DNA of 64,000 nucleotides from Calothrix sp. PCC 6303 (GCF_000317435.1 NC_019751.1:4030001-4094000), one strand, 5' to 3'. Counted from the first letter of the stretch, positions 46,009-56,940 are shown. Notes: generated by a model not told the origin, from the sequence alone. A program made the numbers and translations.

Positions 46009-46381
46009 CGCAGAACAGGATTCAAATTCAGTATTTATACGGTAGTCATCCAATTAGGCTGAATTGGCGGTGGTTATGTGGCTTTCCTGTGGGTGACATC
46101 TCCTACACTTCCCTTAATTCGGGAGAATGCGTAAACCTTCCTTAGAGGTATGATCACTGAATTTGACTTAAAAAAGCCTAATTGTAGCCTTTCCCACTCT
46201 CGTGAAATCTAAGATTACCTCTCCCTAACGCTACCCTTACCAAGGGGAGGGTGGGCGACAGTGCGGTGGGGTGTACCTCGTTTGCTTGGGAAACGCCATA
46301 GGGAAGCTTGCCGGAAGATTAAACTTCCGGAAGTTTTTAGCTGTTGAAAGTCAAAAGTTAGAAATTCATCACAGAGATTAT
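46009..46381. other. Intergenic region downstream of the S1 gene
   Basis: About 370 bases with no coding frame I trust. A CCTTACCAAGGGGAGGGTGG segment resembles other low-complexity cyanobacterial spacers. Convergent with the S1 gene on the minus strand. Confidence 0.4.
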
Positions 46382-47284
46382 TTATTGTCCACTTTGACTT
46401 TTAGCCCTTTCAGCGCGTGCTTCGGCAGAAGTCATTACTTCTTCCATATTTTCCAGTATTTCCCCTGGGAAGTTTTCCAAAACCCTAGTAGAAATAGCGA
46501 TACGTCCTTTACCTTCATCAATATCAATAATGACAGCTTTGATTTGCTGTCCTACTTGAAAGACTTTTTCCAGGTTGTCGATATATTTTTGGGTAACTTG
46601 TTTAATGTGTAGCAAAGCACTGACACCATCTAACTCCACAAACACGCCAAAAGCTTTAATTCCGGTAACTTTACCCTCAACAAGTTGACCAATTTCCAGC
46701 ATACTGAAATTAGCCGAACGACTGGCTAAACGCTGTGAAAGCACCATCCGTTTAGTATTGGGATCAATTTCCAAAAAGCTGGTGGTTAAAGTTTGCCCTT
46801 TAAGTGATTCTAAATTGTCACGCTCACTTAAATGCGATCGCGGAATGAATCCCCGCAACCCAAACACCTCAACATTCACTCCCCCCTTATTCACGCCAGT
46901 CACCTTCGCTTGCACGGTTTGACTAGCTTCCTGCATCTGGATTAACTTTTCCCAGATGTGGCGAATTTCTAATTGTCGCCGAGAAAGAGTAACTTGCCCT
47001 TCAGCATCCTGTTCCCGAATAATAATAAACTCTAATTTTTCCTGGAGGGGTAAAATCTCTGATAAATCGGTAACTGTTCTCAAAGAAGCCTCATCGCGGG
47101 GTAAAAACGCCGATGCTTTACCACCAATATCAACATAGGCACCATCATGATCGATTTGAAACACCTTACCATGGACTGTTTGTCCTTTTTGAAACTGGTA
47201 GTCGTGTTGTTCTAGTGCTTTGGCAAAGTCGTCCATTGTAAATGACGAATCAGCCTTTTGAGAAAGTTTTGCGTCTGAATCCAT
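46382..47284 (-). CDS. S1-domain RNA-binding protein, ribosomal protein S1 type (Rps1b-like)
   Basis: 300 residues with three S1 motifs: GQTVHGKVFQIDHDGAYVDI (about 39-58), a second around QTVQAKVTGVNKGGVNVEVF (about 123-142), and a third GQLVEGKVTGIKAFGVFVEL (about 199-218), each followed by a typical RSHLSE- or HIKQV-like segment. Cyanobacteria carry two S1 homologues of about 300-330 residues that bind mRNA for initiation; this looks like the second (b) type. The polar C-terminal tail (SAEARAERAKSQSGQ) is probably unstructured. Confidence 0.87.
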   Translation of the reverse strand: MDSDAKLSQKADSSFTMDDFAKALEQHDYQFQKGQTVHGKVFQIDHDGAYVDIGGKASAFLPRDEASLRTVTDLSEILPLQEKLEFIIIREQDAEGQVTLSRRQLEIRHIWEKLIQMQEASQTVQAKVTGVNKGGVNVEVFGLRGFIPRSHLSERDNLESLKGQTLTTSFLEIDPNTKRMVLSQRLASRSANFSMLEIGQLVEGKVTGIKAFGVFVELDGVSALLHIKQVTQKYIDNLEKVFQVGQQIKAVIIDIDEGKGRIAISTRVLENFPGEILENMEEVMTSAEARAERAKSQSGQ

Positions 47285-47457
47285 GACTTTTGAAGTTAAA
47301 TTAATATTTAGTTAAGGAAACTAGATGGGAAAATAAATCCTAAGTACAGTGGATAATTTAGAAAAAATTTAATTTTATCTAATTTTACCCAGATGTCTTG
47401 TCAGAGAAAGCTTCTCTAACTTCTGTGAATTTTACTTGCTGACACTAGTTAATTTAA

Positions 47458-48201
47458 CTAAAGTTGTTCTACAAACAATTGTTTTACTTTTTCCCAAGCA
47501 TCATTTGCAGCTAATGGATTATAACTGCCACGATGGTCGCAGAAAAACCCATGTTCAGATCCATCGTAGCGAAAGACACGATGGGGAATCTGATATTTTT
47601 CCAACTCTGAGGCAATTTTATTTACTTCCTCAGGGGAAATACTAGTATCTCCCATCCCAAAGAAAGTATTGATTACACCTTTGATCTCCGATGTCCGTGT
47701 GAGAGTGGCAGCACCCCCGCCAGGAGTCGCATCTGTAATCCGGGCACCGTAAAATGAAGCAGTTGCCTTGATATCTGCTAAAGTGGCAGCAAGATAAGCA
47801 ACATGACCGCCAAAGCAAAAACCGATGCAGCCGAAGCCATCTTTTTTTACATTATCTAATGTTTTGAGATGATTAATGGCAGCTTGGATATCACTCAAGA
47901 GTTGGGATGCTTGGGTTTGTCCCCAAGCGTATTGGCGACCAATTTCCACTGCTTCTGGTGTGTAACCTGTTTCAAAGCCAGGTGCTTGCCGTTCAAAGAG
48001 TGCAGGTGCTATCACCACATATCCCTCACGGGCAATTCTTTCTGTAACTTCTCGAATGTGCGCGTTAACACCAAAAATTTCTTGCAAAACTACAATTCCT
48101 GAGTAAATACCTTGAGCTTTAGGTTTTGCCAGGTACGCGGATATTTTTAAGTCACCTTGTAAAATCTTAATGTTTGAAGTATCGATTACGCTCTCTGTCA
48201 T
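47458..48201 (-). CDS. Dienelactone hydrolase family protein
   Basis: 247 residues, alpha/beta-hydrolase fold. The nucleophile elbow is GFGCIGFCFGGHVAYLAATL with Cys in place of Ser, as in dienelactone hydrolases; the catalytic Asp lies in the FGMGDTSISP region and His in RYDGSEHGFFCDHRG. N-terminal YLAKPKAQGIYSGIVVLQEI, then FGVNAHIREVTERIAREGYV. It hydrolyses lactones or small esters; its substrate in cyanobacteria is unknown. Confidence 0.92.
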   Translation of the reverse strand: MTESVIDTSNIKILQGDLKISAYLAKPKAQGIYSGIVVLQEIFGVNAHIREVTERIAREGYVVIAPALFERQAPGFETGYTPEAVEIGRQYAWGQTQASQLLSDIQAAINHLKTLDNVKKDGFGCIGFCFGGHVAYLAATLADIKATASFYGARITDATPGGGAATLTRTSEIKGVINTFFGMGDTSISPEEVNKIASELEKYQIPHRVFRYDGSEHGFFCDHRGSYNPLAANDAWEKVKQLFVEQL

Positions 48202-48404
48202 AATAGTTATTACTAGTGCTATGTGTGTGTTAAATGCATTACTATGTCAGTATCCCAGTACTGCCTGCAATTAGGTTATCAATTTACGGCATTAAGGGCA
48301 TGAGAAAATCCCGCTGTTTCTAATTCAATGTATGAATAAAATATTTAACCAGTAGTACAGACAGATGGCTCTGTGTTAGTACTTAAAAGTTCAGAGGTTT
48401 GTTA

Positions 48405-49391
48405 ATGATTCAGTTCCGTATTCAGCCGGACAGTGAAATTCCCGCATCTACCCAGTTGTTTAATCAGATTCGTTTTGCGATCGCGTCTCGGCAGTATCCA
48501 CCTGGATATAAGCTACCAAGCACGCGAGCATTAGCAATGCAAACTGGATTACATCGAAATACTATCAGTAAAGTATATCGCCAGCTAGAAGATGACGGTT
48601 TTGTCGAAAGTCTAGCTGGTTCTGGAATCTACGTTCGTGCCCAAGGGCATGAGGGGGGTAGTCGCCTCCGTTCTCCAATTTTGGAGCAATATCCCCAAGC
48701 GTATAAAGAAGTACAACAATCCTTAGATAATTTACTTTCCCAGGGATGTACCCTCAACCAAGCTAGGGAGATTTTCTTAGCGGAAATAGACTGGCGCTTG
48801 CGCTGTAGTGCCCGTGTTTTAGTGGCAGTGCAACTACAGGATATTGGTGCGGGTGAACTGATTGTGGATGAATTGGAACAAGCCTTGAGAATTCCTGTAC
48901 AGTTGGTGGCAACTGAGGAACTATCGGCGGTGTTAGATAAAACCACCTCGGCAACTGTTGTCACTAGCCGCTATTTTATTGGGGAAGTGGAAGCCCTAGC
49001 AGCCCCAAAGGCAGTACGGGTTATCCCCCTCGACATCCATGACTATGCAAAGGAAATGAGTATGGTTAAGGTGTTGGCAAAGGATAGCTGTATTGGGATT
49101 GCTAGTTTGAGTTCGGGTATTCTTCGGGCTACTGAGGTAATTTTACACGGGTTACGTGGCGATGAACTCTTAGTTATGACTTCTCAACCCAAGGATAACT
49201 ACAAATTGCACGCCATTGTTAAACGAGCGCAGGTGATTTTTTGTACCGATCAAAAAAGCTTTAGTGCGGTTCAAAATGCGATGCAGGCTGTTTTAGAAGA
49301 TATTATTCGTCCACCGAAGCTGATTCGCTGCGATAATTATATTGGTGAGAAATCAATTAATCTATTGAAGCGTGAACTGGGTTTGGGTTGA
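48405..49391 (+). CDS. GntR-family transcriptional regulator
   Basis: 328 residues from ATG 48405, with AGAGG upstream; a TTG two codons earlier is in frame. The winged-helix domain occupies 1-80: STQLFNQIRFAIASRQYPPG, then YKLPSTRALAMQTGLHRNTI and SKVYRQLEDDGFVESLAGSG, the classic GntR pattern. The C-terminal region (about 100-328) binds an unknown effector and is not the aminotransferase domain of MocR proteins. It is adjacent to and convergent with clpX; its target genes are unknown. Confidence 0.88.
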   Translation: MIQFRIQPDSEIPASTQLFNQIRFAIASRQYPPGYKLPSTRALAMQTGLHRNTISKVYRQLEDDGFVESLAGSGIYVRAQGHEGGSRLRSPILEQYPQAYKEVQQSLDNLLSQGCTLNQAREIFLAEIDWRLRCSARVLVAVQLQDIGAGELIVDELEQALRIPVQLVATEELSAVLDKTTSATVVTSRYFIGEVEALAAPKAVRVIPLDIHDYAKEMSMVKVLAKDSCIGIASLSSGILRATEVILHGLRGDELLVMTSQPKDNYKLHAIVKRAQVIFCTDQKSFSAVQNAMQAVLEDIIRPPKLIRCDNYIGEKSINLLKRELGLG

Positions 49392-49413
49392 TGACTTCAA
49401 AATCTAGGACGAA

Positions 49414-49443
49414 ATACCCGACTTTTGAGCAAAAGTCGGGTAT
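49414..49443. terminator. Bidirectional terminator between GntR and clpX
   Basis: Perfect 13-bp stem ATACCCGACTTTT/AAAAGTCGGGTAT with loop GAGC, between the convergent regulator and clpX genes. Confidence 0.8.
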
Positions 49444-49468
49444 CTGTGATGAAAGAATTTATTTTGAA

Positions 49469-50812
49469 TTACGCTGATTCTGGTTTAGGTAATGATGATG
49501 GATGAACAATCAACTCTGCTGTTGAACGTTTTTCCACCATTTCCTTGGTGATTGTGCAGCGGTTTACGTCTTTACGCGATGGCAACTCGTACATCACATC
49601 CAACATTAATTCTTCGATGATGCCTCTCAAAGCACGGGCACCCGTTTTTCGACGATAGGCTTCTTGGGCGATCGCACGCAAGGCTTCACCCTTGAATTCT
49701 AGTTGAACGTTATCCATGTTCAACAGTTTCTGATACTGCTTCACGAGGGCACTGCGGGGCTGTGTCAAAATCGACACTAATGCATCTTCATCTAGTGGAT
49801 CCACAACAGCTACCATGGGGATACGTCCGATAAATTCAGGAATCATCCCAAATTTAACCAAATCGTCTGGTTCTAAATGGTGTAGTGTATCGGCAATCCG
49901 TTTTTCTTTTGATTGTCCTTCCCCTGGTTGCACAAAGCCCATTGACTTTTTACCAGTTCTCTGTTCCACTACTTTTTCCAGTCCGACAAAGGCACCACCA
50001 CAGATAAATAGGATGTTGCTGGTATCAATTTGAATACAATCCTGGTAAGGATGCTTCCGTCCACCTTGGGGGGGAACATTTGCTACGGTTCCCTCCAGCA
50101 TTTTTAGTAGTGCTTGCTGTACACCTTCCCCCGATACATCACGGGTAATTGAAGGATTTTCGCTTTTGCGGGCAATTTTGTCGATTTCGTCAATGTAGAT
50201 GATGCCGCGTTGGGCTTCTTCCACATCTAATTCTGCCACCTGCAACAGCCGCAGCAGGATATTTTCCACATCTTCCCCTACATATCCCGCTTCGGTGAGG
50301 GTGGTGGCATCAGCTACTGCAAAGGGAACATCTAGAACTTTGGCTAAGGTTTGTGCCAGGAGTGTTTTACCACAACCAGTTGGTCCAATGAGCAAAATAT
50401 TTGATTTTTGCAGTTCAATGGCATCTTCAGCGGAATTTTTACCTGTTCCTTTTGATTGCGCGATCGCTAATCGTTTGTAATGGTTGTAAACAGCTACAGA
50501 AAGCACTTTTTTGGCTTCATCTTGACCAATTACATGCTCATCTAAATAATTCTTAATCTCTCGTGGTTTGGGTATCTGATTAAACGAAAGATTACCAGAA
50601 TTGGCGCGGCGTTTTTGAGGTGGTTCTGACTTGGGGACAGGTTGGGAAGCTGTAGCCCCACTGGTGTCGAGCAACTCCTCATCCAGTATTTCATTGCACA
50701 AGTCTACGCACTCATCACAAATATAGACTCCTGGTCCTGCAATGAGCTTTCGCACCTGCTCTTGAGACTTGCCACAAAACGAACATTTTAAATGGGAGTC
50801 GTACTTAGACAT
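49469..50812 (-). CDS. clpX: ATP-dependent Clp protease ATP-binding subunit ClpX
   Basis: 447 residues. The zinc finger is at the start ([20 protein letters not shown], then [12 protein letters not shown]), Walker A is [20 protein letters not shown], Walker [12 protein letters not shown], followed by [19 protein letters not shown] and the ClpP-binding IGF-like loop region around [16 protein letters not shown]. It unfolds substrates and feeds them to ClpP. The gene is 9 bp downstream of clpP, so the two form an operon. Confidence 0.98.
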   Translation of the reverse strand: MSKYDSHLKCSFCGKSQEQVRKLIAGPGVYICDECVDLCNEILDEELLDTSGATASQPVPKSEPPQKRRANSGNLSFNQIPKPREIKNYLDEHVIGQDEAKKVLSVAVYNHYKRLAIAQSKGTGKNSAEDAIELQKSNILLIGPTGCGKTLLAQTLAKVLDVPFAVADATTLTEAGYVGEDVENILLRLLQVAELDVEEAQRGIIYIDEIDKIARKSENPSITRDVSGEGVQQALLKMLEGTVANVPPQGGRKHPYQDCIQIDTSNILFICGGAFVGLEKVVEQRTGKKSMGFVQPGEGQSKEKRIADTLHHLEPDDLVKFGMIPEFIGRIPMVAVVDPLDEDALVSILTQPRSALVKQYQKLLNMDNVQLEFKGEALRAIAQEAYRRKTGARALRGIIEELMLDVMYELPSRKDVNRCTITKEMVEKRSTAELIVHPSSLPKPESA

Positions 50813-50821
50813 ACCAGCCTC

Positions 50822-51517
50822 TTATTTCAGAATGGTGACGTTTTCCCCAGGGTTGGGAAGATTTTGTCTGGTGATAACTTGATCAATCAAGCCGTAGTTT
50901 TTTGCTTCTTCAGCGGACATAAAAAAGTCCCTTTCAGTATCAGCAGTAATTCTTTCTAATGGCTGACCGGTGTGGTGTGCCATCATTTTATTTAATTCTG
51001 CCTTGACGTAGAGAATTTCTCTAGCTTGGATTTCGATGTCAATTGCCTGCCCTTGAGCACCACCTAGGGGTTGGTGAATCATTATTCGGGAATCTGGTAA
51101 TGACATCCGTTTGCCCGCAGTACCGGATGTAAGCAGAAATGCCCCCATGCTTGCTGCTAAACCAAAGCAAATGGTGACAACATCGGGACGAATTTGCTGG
51201 ATGGTATCATATATTGCCATTCCGGCATAAACAGAACCACCCGGAGAGTTTATGTATAATTGAATATCTTTTTCCGAATCTTCTGCATCCAAAAATAGTA
51301 GTTGGGCAACAATAGAGTTGGCGACATTATCGTCGATGGGTGTCCCTAAGAAGATAATTCGCTCTCGTAACAGACGGGAATAGATATCAAACGAACGTTC
51401 TCCCATTCCCGATTGTTCTACCACCATAGGAATGGTGTTGCCAGGGATGCCGAGGGAATTAATTTGGGGTTGGCTCAAGCTACTGATGGGATTATTTGCC
51501 GATTGCGATACAAGCAT
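50822..51517 (-). CDS. clpP: ATP-dependent Clp protease proteolytic subunit ClpP
   Basis: 231 residues. The catalytic Ser is in [20 protein letters not shown], His in [20 protein letters not shown] and Asp in the [20 protein letters not shown] region. It has a longer N terminus than most ClpP (about 20 extra residues before [20 protein letters not shown]), which is usual in cyanobacterial ClpP2-type subunits next to clpX. Forms the proteolytic barrel with ClpX. Confidence 0.97.
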   Translation of the reverse strand: MLVSQSANNPISSLSQPQINSLGIPGNTIPMVVEQSGMGERSFDIYSRLLRERIIFLGTPIDDNVANSIVAQLLFLDAEDSEKDIQLYINSPGGSVYAGMAIYDTIQQIRPDVVTICFGLAASMGAFLLTSGTAGKRMSLPDSRIMIHQPLGGAQGQAIDIEIQAREILYVKAELNKMMAHHTGQPLERITADTERDFFMSAEEAKNYGLIDQVITRQNLPNPGENVTILK

Positions 51518-52079
51518 AACAGAAGGTTTGACAATCTATGGAACATTGGGCAGTGACGCGACGGCACTAGTTCTGCGGAGTATTGCTTAATGCTTTGCAT
51601 CATCCGGAGTCTAAACCGCCGAAAGCAGCGAACAAGATTAATATCTTAGGTATACTCTAACCACTATTATGCCTTATTTATATTTCCCTCTAATTTAACT
51701 GGAGGGGACATTGGTAGTTTTGCTGAATTTATATGGTTCTATTGTACAAATTCTCTAGACAACCTGACTACATTTAGTCTGACATTTATCGGAATATTAC
51801 ACCATAATTACAGGCTTTTTACACTACCTTAGAGTTTAACTTTTGTTGTTTTTAAGCCTGGATGACATGCTCTGTATTGAATACAGAGCATCCTGGTTGA
51901 GACAGTACTAGTAGGTCAAGGCAGTAGTGAGTAGGCAGTAGGTAGTGGGGAAAACCGTTTATTATTTGGCTTTTCAGGGCTAAATAATGGTCTGGTTATT
52001 TGCGCCGTGCTGTACTACTAGTAACTAGGATTTTTTCTTTGAGAGTTAATTATTAATTATTTAACTGACAACTAAGATT
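51518..52079. other. tig-clpP intergenic region with a hairpin and a family C element
   Basis: 560 bases. A hairpin (ATGCTCTGTATT/AATACAGAGCAT) lies at 51868-51893. The palindromic family C element ACTAGTAGGTCAAGG to ACTACTAGT occupies 51907-52021. These separate trigger factor from clpP, so clpPX probably has its own promoter close to 51518-51700. Confidence 0.6.
51907..52021. repeat. Family C palindromic element
   Basis: About 115 bp, ACTAGTAGGTCAAGGCAGTA, then GTGAGTAGGCAGTAGG; the inverse of 42884-42988, with diverged copies at 45446-45560 and 59528-59631. Confidence 0.75.
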
Positions 52080-53489
52080 CTATTGTGGTTCGGTTGCCTC
52101 TGGATTTTCTTCTCCCTCTGTATTTTCTGTATTTTCTGTTACTTCTGGCTCCTCTTTTGGAGCCAAAGAACCTTCTGCCACCAATTCCACTGTGGAATTA
52201 GCGAATAACCAATCGAAAATCTTATCTGTTAATAAATCATTTTCCACCATTGAACGTAGGCGATCTTCATCAACATCTTGATCTGCATATTCAGCCTTTA
52301 ACTCTTGCACACGGGCTTCTATTTCTGCTTCACTGACTTTGATGGATTCCAGTTTGCCAATTTCTCGTAAACTTAAAGATCTTTTTACCCTTTCGATGGC
52401 TTCTTCCCGTGAATTATCCCGCAATCTGGGAATCACGTCTTGGGTGAATAATTTTCTTACGTCCAAACCTTGCTGCTGTAACCGCATTGCAGTTTGCATC
52501 AGCATGGCATCGATTTCTTTATCGATGATGGTTTCTGGTAAATCAGCTTCGATATGGTTGAGTAATTCTTTGAGAAAGGCTTCTTGTTTATTGGATTTAG
52601 TCCGGTCTTCGGCTTCTTTTTGATACTGTTGTTCTAAAGAACTCCGTAATTCTGCCAAAGTCTCGTACTCACTCACTTCTTTCGCAAAATCATCATTTAA
52701 TTCCGGAAGTTCTTTTTCTTTGATTTCTTTGAGGGTGACGGTAAATCGGGCTGCTTTCCCTGCCAAATCTGGGTTAGCATAGGGATCGGGGAATTGGGCG
52801 GAAATTTCTCTGGTTTCCTCCGGATTCATGCCAATCATACCAGTGACAAAACCGGGAATAAAACGGTCTTCTTGTAGTTCCACTTGGAAGTCGGTAGCCT
52901 CACCACCAGAAATTGGTTCATCTTCTCCCTCTTCACCTTCTGCTTTAGGAATAACTCCTTTAAAGTCAACTACTGCCACATCTCCCAATTGTGCGGGACG
53001 ACCTTGTACTGGTATCAATGTTGCCATCTGTTGGCGTTCGTCGTCTAGGGTTTTGTCAACCCGTTCTGGATCAACTTTGATTTCTTCAGCTTTGATTTCT
53101 AAGCCAGTATATTTGTTAACTTTTATTTCTGGCTGTACATCAACTGCGGCAGAAAAAGTTAGTGGTTGTCCTGGTTCGTAACCACTGACTAAATCATCAA
53201 AGGAAGAACGTAATTGTGGTTGACCAATTGCGGGAATATCTTCTTGTTTAATGGCTTGGTTGATGCCATCTTGGATAATTTCTTCTAAAGCTGTGGCTTT
53301 GATGCGGGCGCTTCCCAACCGCTGTAAAAGTATAGCCCGTGGCACTTTACCTTTACGAAACCCAGGAATGTTAACAGTACGGCTGAGGTTTTTCACAACC
53401 TGTTCGTACGTCTGTTTTGTGGTTTCTGGGGTGACTTCTATTTCTAGACCAATCTGACTTGCGGGAAGTTTCTCCTGGGTGACTTTCAT
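52080..53489 (-). CDS. tig: Trigger factor
   Basis: 469 residues. The ribosome-binding domain carries the signature NIPGFRKGKVPRAILLQRLG, the FKBP-like PPIase domain lies in the middle (GDVAVVDFKGVIPKAEGEEG; QLQEDRFIPGFVTGMIGMNP-like segment) and the SurA-like helical C-terminal domain follows. The acidic tail (TENTENTEGEENPEATEPQ) is low-complexity. Cotranslational chaperone and prolyl isomerase. Upstream of clpP-clpX on the same strand, a common order in bacteria. Confidence 0.97.
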   Translation of the reverse strand: MKVTQEKLPASQIGLEIEVTPETTKQTYEQVVKNLSRTVNIPGFRKGKVPRAILLQRLGSARIKATALEEIIQDGINQAIKQEDIPAIGQPQLRSSFDDLVSGYEPGQPLTFSAAVDVQPEIKVNKYTGLEIKAEEIKVDPERVDKTLDDERQQMATLIPVQGRPAQLGDVAVVDFKGVIPKAEGEEGEDEPISGGEATDFQVELQEDRFIPGFVTGMIGMNPEETREISAQFPDPYANPDLAGKAARFTVTLKEIKEKELPELNDDFAKEVSEYETLAELRSSLEQQYQKEAEDRTKSNKQEAFLKELLNHIEADLPETIIDKEIDAMLMQTAMRLQQQGLDVRKLFTQDVIPRLRDNSREEAIERVKRSLSLREIGKLESIKVSEAEIEARVQELKAEYADQDVDEDRLRSMVENDLLTDKIFDWLFANSTVELVAEGSLAPKEEPEVTENTENTEGEENPEATEPQ

Positions 53490-54503
53490 TTTTTATCTCG
53501 ATGTTGAATATTTTTACTTGAGGCACATTCGCTCTACAGCTTGTCCGTTCAGAAAGCTTTCAGGAAGCAAGACATGAGAATATGGAAATGGATTGACGCA
53601 GAAACTGAGTTTACTGCCAACTGATGCTAGATTCTAATGTCTTTGAGTTAGCGATCGCTGAAAATATCAGCATTAACTTATTAAGACTTTACTTGACACC
53701 GCAACCGGAAGAATTAGTTATTTTTCTCGTGTCTCATGGTTGTGGTATCTTTAAGTATGAGGTTGTGTTTTTAATCTCAGCCTGCAAAAACGATTGCTGT
53801 AGCTGTTTAAATCTTGAAGATGCTTGCACCGAGCAAGATGTTACTTCATACCGACCTGCAACTTTTAGTCCATCTGAATCATAGTACATCATCTTAGTGG
53901 TAAAGCAGTTGGTATGTTGGCTGATTCTGATTCAGAATCAGAAAATCCTCTTGTCTTCTGACTTTGATGCTCCCTCCTAAAGTTTAATTAACAGTAATGT
54001 CGTTGACACTGAAACTGCAATAATTATGCAAAAATCTGTGAAAAGGGACTTCCAGAAAATAAATTATCCTCTAGTTTGGGCAGCGTTCGACTGAGCGCTC
54101 ACGCCGAAGTCTTGCCCGAAAATACAGGGATACTCCATAGCGCAGCTTCCCGTAGGGTAGTTTGACGGGATGCAAACCCACACCGTCAACTTCTCTGTGT
54201 TCCACAATCAAAAATTGGATAATTATTGAATTTGAAGTCCCAAAGATTGAATTTGGTTTTTCAGCATAGACTAAAAGACGGTAAATGTATTAGATTAAGG
54301 GATACAGTGATAGTGTATTTATTATCAGTGAAGTAGTTTAATTTTATTATTTTAATTTCAACGTGGTTTTTCATAGATCTGAGGCTGTAAGCTTTGACTT
54401 GAGAGCTACGATGCTAGTTTAGTTAACTTTTCCACGAAAAAACAATATCAATTTTTATTTTACAGATCTTAAATTTAAGTCAAATAACGAGGAGGAAGCC
54501 AGT
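53490..54503. other. Divergent intergenic region between tig and asd
   Basis: About 1 kb. One 86-residue frame at 53624-53884 is not convincing. At 54078-54117, GGGCAGCGTTCGACTGAGCG, then CTCACGCCGAAGTCTTGCCC, is the inverse of a block inside 31187-31372. GAGGAGG at 54489-54495 serves asd. Promoters of tig and asd should lie here. Confidence 0.5.
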
Positions 54504-55547
54504 TTGTCAAAAAAATACAAGGTGGCAATACTAGGTGCTACTGGTGCTGTGGGCAGAGAATTGATGGAACTGTTGGAAAATCGGAATTTTCCCATAGCTA
54601 GTTTGAAATTACTAGCATCACCTCGCAGTGCGGGACAGATGTTACCATTCCAAGGTGAAGAATTAGCCATAGAAGCAGTAAGCGATCGCGCTTTCGATGG
54701 AGTTGATATAGTTTTAGCTAGTGCAGGGGGTTCCACTTCTAAAGCATATGCTAATCAAATAGTCGAAGCTGGTGCAGTCATGATCGACAACTCCAGCGCT
54801 TTCAGGATGATCCCCGATATTCCTCTAGTAGTTCCTGAAGTCAACCCCGAAGCAGCAGCTAACCACAAGGGAATCATCGCCAACCCCAACTGTACAACAA
54901 TTTTGATGGCGGTGGCTGTCTACCCACTACATCAAGTCAAGAAAATCAAGCGGATTATTGCTGCCACCTACCAATCAGCTAGTGGTGCAGGTGCCAAAGC
55001 TATGGCAGAAGTCCAAGCACAAGCCAGCGATATCTTAGCAGGGAAACCACCTGTCACCGATATTTTTCCCTATCCCCTTGCATTTAACCTATTTCCCCAC
55101 AATACCCCACTTAACGATGCGGGATACTGCGAGGAAGAAATGAAAATGGTTAACGAAACTCGGAAGATTTTCGGTAGTCAAGATATCAAAATCACTGCCA
55201 CTTGTGTACGGGTTCCCGTACTACGCGCCCATTCTGAAGCGATTAACCTAGAATTTGATACCCCTTTTGCAGCTGATGAAGCCAGACAAATATTAAGTCG
55301 AGCACCAGGAGTAAAATTAGTTGAAAATTGGCAAACCAACTACTTCCCAATGCCGATAGACGCAACCGGATGCGACGAAGTTTTAGTTGGTAGGATTCGT
55401 CAAGATATTTCCCATCCCTGTAGCCTAGAATTATGGCTGTGTGGAGACCAAATTCGTAAAGGTGCCGCATTAAATGCCGTGCAAATTGCTGAATTACTGG
55501 TTAACAACAACTTAGTTACTAGTACTAGCGCACTGGTTTCTTCTTAG
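54504..55547 (+). CDS. asd: Aspartate-semialdehyde dehydrogenase
   Basis: 347 residues from TTG 54504, with ACGAGGAGG about 8 bases upstream, so TTG is the real start. NADP-binding KVAILGATGAVGRELMELLE; catalytic Cys in IANPNCTTILMAVAVYPLHQ; substrate-binding His/Arg in CVRVPVLRAHSEAINLEFDT. It reduces aspartyl phosphate, made by the LysC encoded at 12379, to aspartate semialdehyde. Followed on the same strand by dapA and rnj, a conserved cyanobacterial order. Confidence 0.97.
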   Translation: MSKKYKVAILGATGAVGRELMELLENRNFPIASLKLLASPRSAGQMLPFQGEELAIEAVSDRAFDGVDIVLASAGGSTSKAYANQIVEAGAVMIDNSSAFRMIPDIPLVVPEVNPEAAANHKGIIANPNCTTILMAVAVYPLHQVKKIKRIIAATYQSASGAGAKAMAEVQAQASDILAGKPPVTDIFPYPLAFNLFPHNTPLNDAGYCEEEMKMVNETRKIFGSQDIKITATCVRVPVLRAHSEAINLEFDTPFAADEARQILSRAPGVKLVENWQTNYFPMPIDATGCDEVLVGRIRQDISHPCSLELWLCGDQIRKGAALNAVQIAELLVNNNLVTSTSALVSS

Positions 55548-56052
55548 TTTTAACATGTGCAAGTCTTGGAAGTAGAGCTATATAAATAGTTAGAGTTAGC
55601 TTGTGTTTAATAACACCAGTTTGCACTCAGTTTGTAGTTAAAAATATGATCTAAGTTTTCTCTGCCGTTAGATACTGAATTTCGGTAAGAGAAAACCATA
55701 ACTGATACATATTAAAGACTTACCAAAAAATCAAGTAATATAGTTTGGCACAAAAGAAGCAGACTGTTTCCATCAGCTTTGAATGCTTGTTGATGCAGGA
55801 TGATAGAATTTAGTAAAAACGCATTGGTGTCAACTGTTGGTAAGTAGTCATAAACGCTATTCAACAGCATTGATAGCAAATTCAAATCATTGTTGTAGTC
55901 ATGTTAAATTTGACAAAGCTCAATATGGTATGAAAATTGAAAAATGTGAATTTAAATAGGAAAAAGACTTGAAAGAAATTTGCATATAGGCTATTAAATT
56001 AGGAAGACCACCAAATGCAAATGAATATAAATGTGATATCAGGAGTGAATTA
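55548..56052. other. Intergenic region between asd and dapA
   Basis: 505 AT-rich bases without a coding frame. It may hold a dapA promoter. AGGAG at 56041-56045 is the dapA ribosome binding site. Confidence 0.5.
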
Positions 56053-56940
56053 GTGGTGGTAGATTTTGGCAGAATATTAACTGCAATGGTGACACCGTTT
56101 AAAGAAGACGGTAGCGTTAATTATGATTTAGCCGCTAAACTAGCAGAACATCTGGTCAACAACGGTACAGATACATTGGTAGTTTGTGGAACCACAGGAG
56201 AATCTCCAACCTTAAGTTGGGAAGAAGAATACCAATTATTTGGTGTGGTTTTGCAAGCAGTGGCAGGAAAAGCCAAAGTAATGGCAGGGTGCGGTTCCAA
56301 TTCCACCGAAGAAGCGATCGCAGCCACCCAAAAAGCAGCTAAAATAGGAGTACATGGTTGCTTACAAGTAGTTCCCTACTACAACAAGCCACCACAGGCG
56401 GGATTATACCAACACTTTGCCGCAATTGCTCAAGCCTCCCCTGAAGTACCAGTGTTACTTTACAACGTACCCGGTAGAACAGGTCAAAATCTCCAACCAC
56501 AAACAGTGGCGAGATTAGCTGAAATTGATAACATCATAGGTATAAAAGAAGCTAGTGGGAATCTAGATCAAGTGAGTGAACTACGCCGCTTGACACCTCC
56601 GGAATTTCAAATCTATTCTGGAGATGACTCTTTAACCTTACCTTCATTAGCAGTTGGAGCAAAAGGTGTGGTCAGTGTAGCCTCTCATCTAGTTGGATTG
56701 TTAATGCAGGAGATGATTGAAGCATATACTTCCGGACAGGTACAACAAGCCACTGCTATTCATCTGCGACTTCTACCATTATTTAAAGCCCTGTTTATCA
56801 CCACAAACCCGATTCCCGTTAAAATAGCCCTTAAACTGCAAGGTTGGCAAGTCGGTTCAACCCGTTTACCCCTTTGCGAAGAAGAAAGCGAATTCAGTCA
56901 AAAGCTGGAGATAGTTTTAAAAGAAGTTGGTTTAATCTAG
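56053..56940 (+). CDS. dapA: 4-hydroxy-tetrahydrodipicolinate synthase
   Basis: 295 residues from GTG 56053, with AGGAG about 7 bases upstream. Motifs: [54 protein letters not shown] with the catalytic Tyr and the Schiff-base Lys in [17 protein letters not shown]. Condenses pyruvate with aspartate semialdehyde, the committed step to lysine and peptidoglycan diaminopimelate. Directly follows asd, the supplier of its substrate. Confidence 0.97.
   Translation: MVVDFGRILTAMVTPFKEDGSVNYDLAAKLAEHLVNNGTDTLVVCGTTGESPTLSWEEEYQLFGVVLQAVAGKAKVMAGCGSNSTEEAIAATQKAAKIGVHGCLQVVPYYNKPPQAGLYQHFAAIAQASPEVPVLLYNVPGRTGQNLQPQTVARLAEIDNIIGIKEASGNLDQVSELRRLTPPEFQIYSGDDSLTLPSLAVGAKGVVSVASHLVGLLMQEMIEAYTSGQVQQATAIHLRLLPLFKALFITTNPIPVKIALKLQGWQVGSTRLPLCEEESEFSQKLEIVLKEVGLI

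Noticed and set aside
46271-46612. 113-codon plus-strand frame overlapping the S1 gene
   Set aside because: Mostly antisense to S1; the composition is Phe/Ser-rich and non-homologous.
53624-53884. 86-codon frame between tig and asd
   Set aside because: No ribosome binding site, unlikely composition, no recognisable domain.
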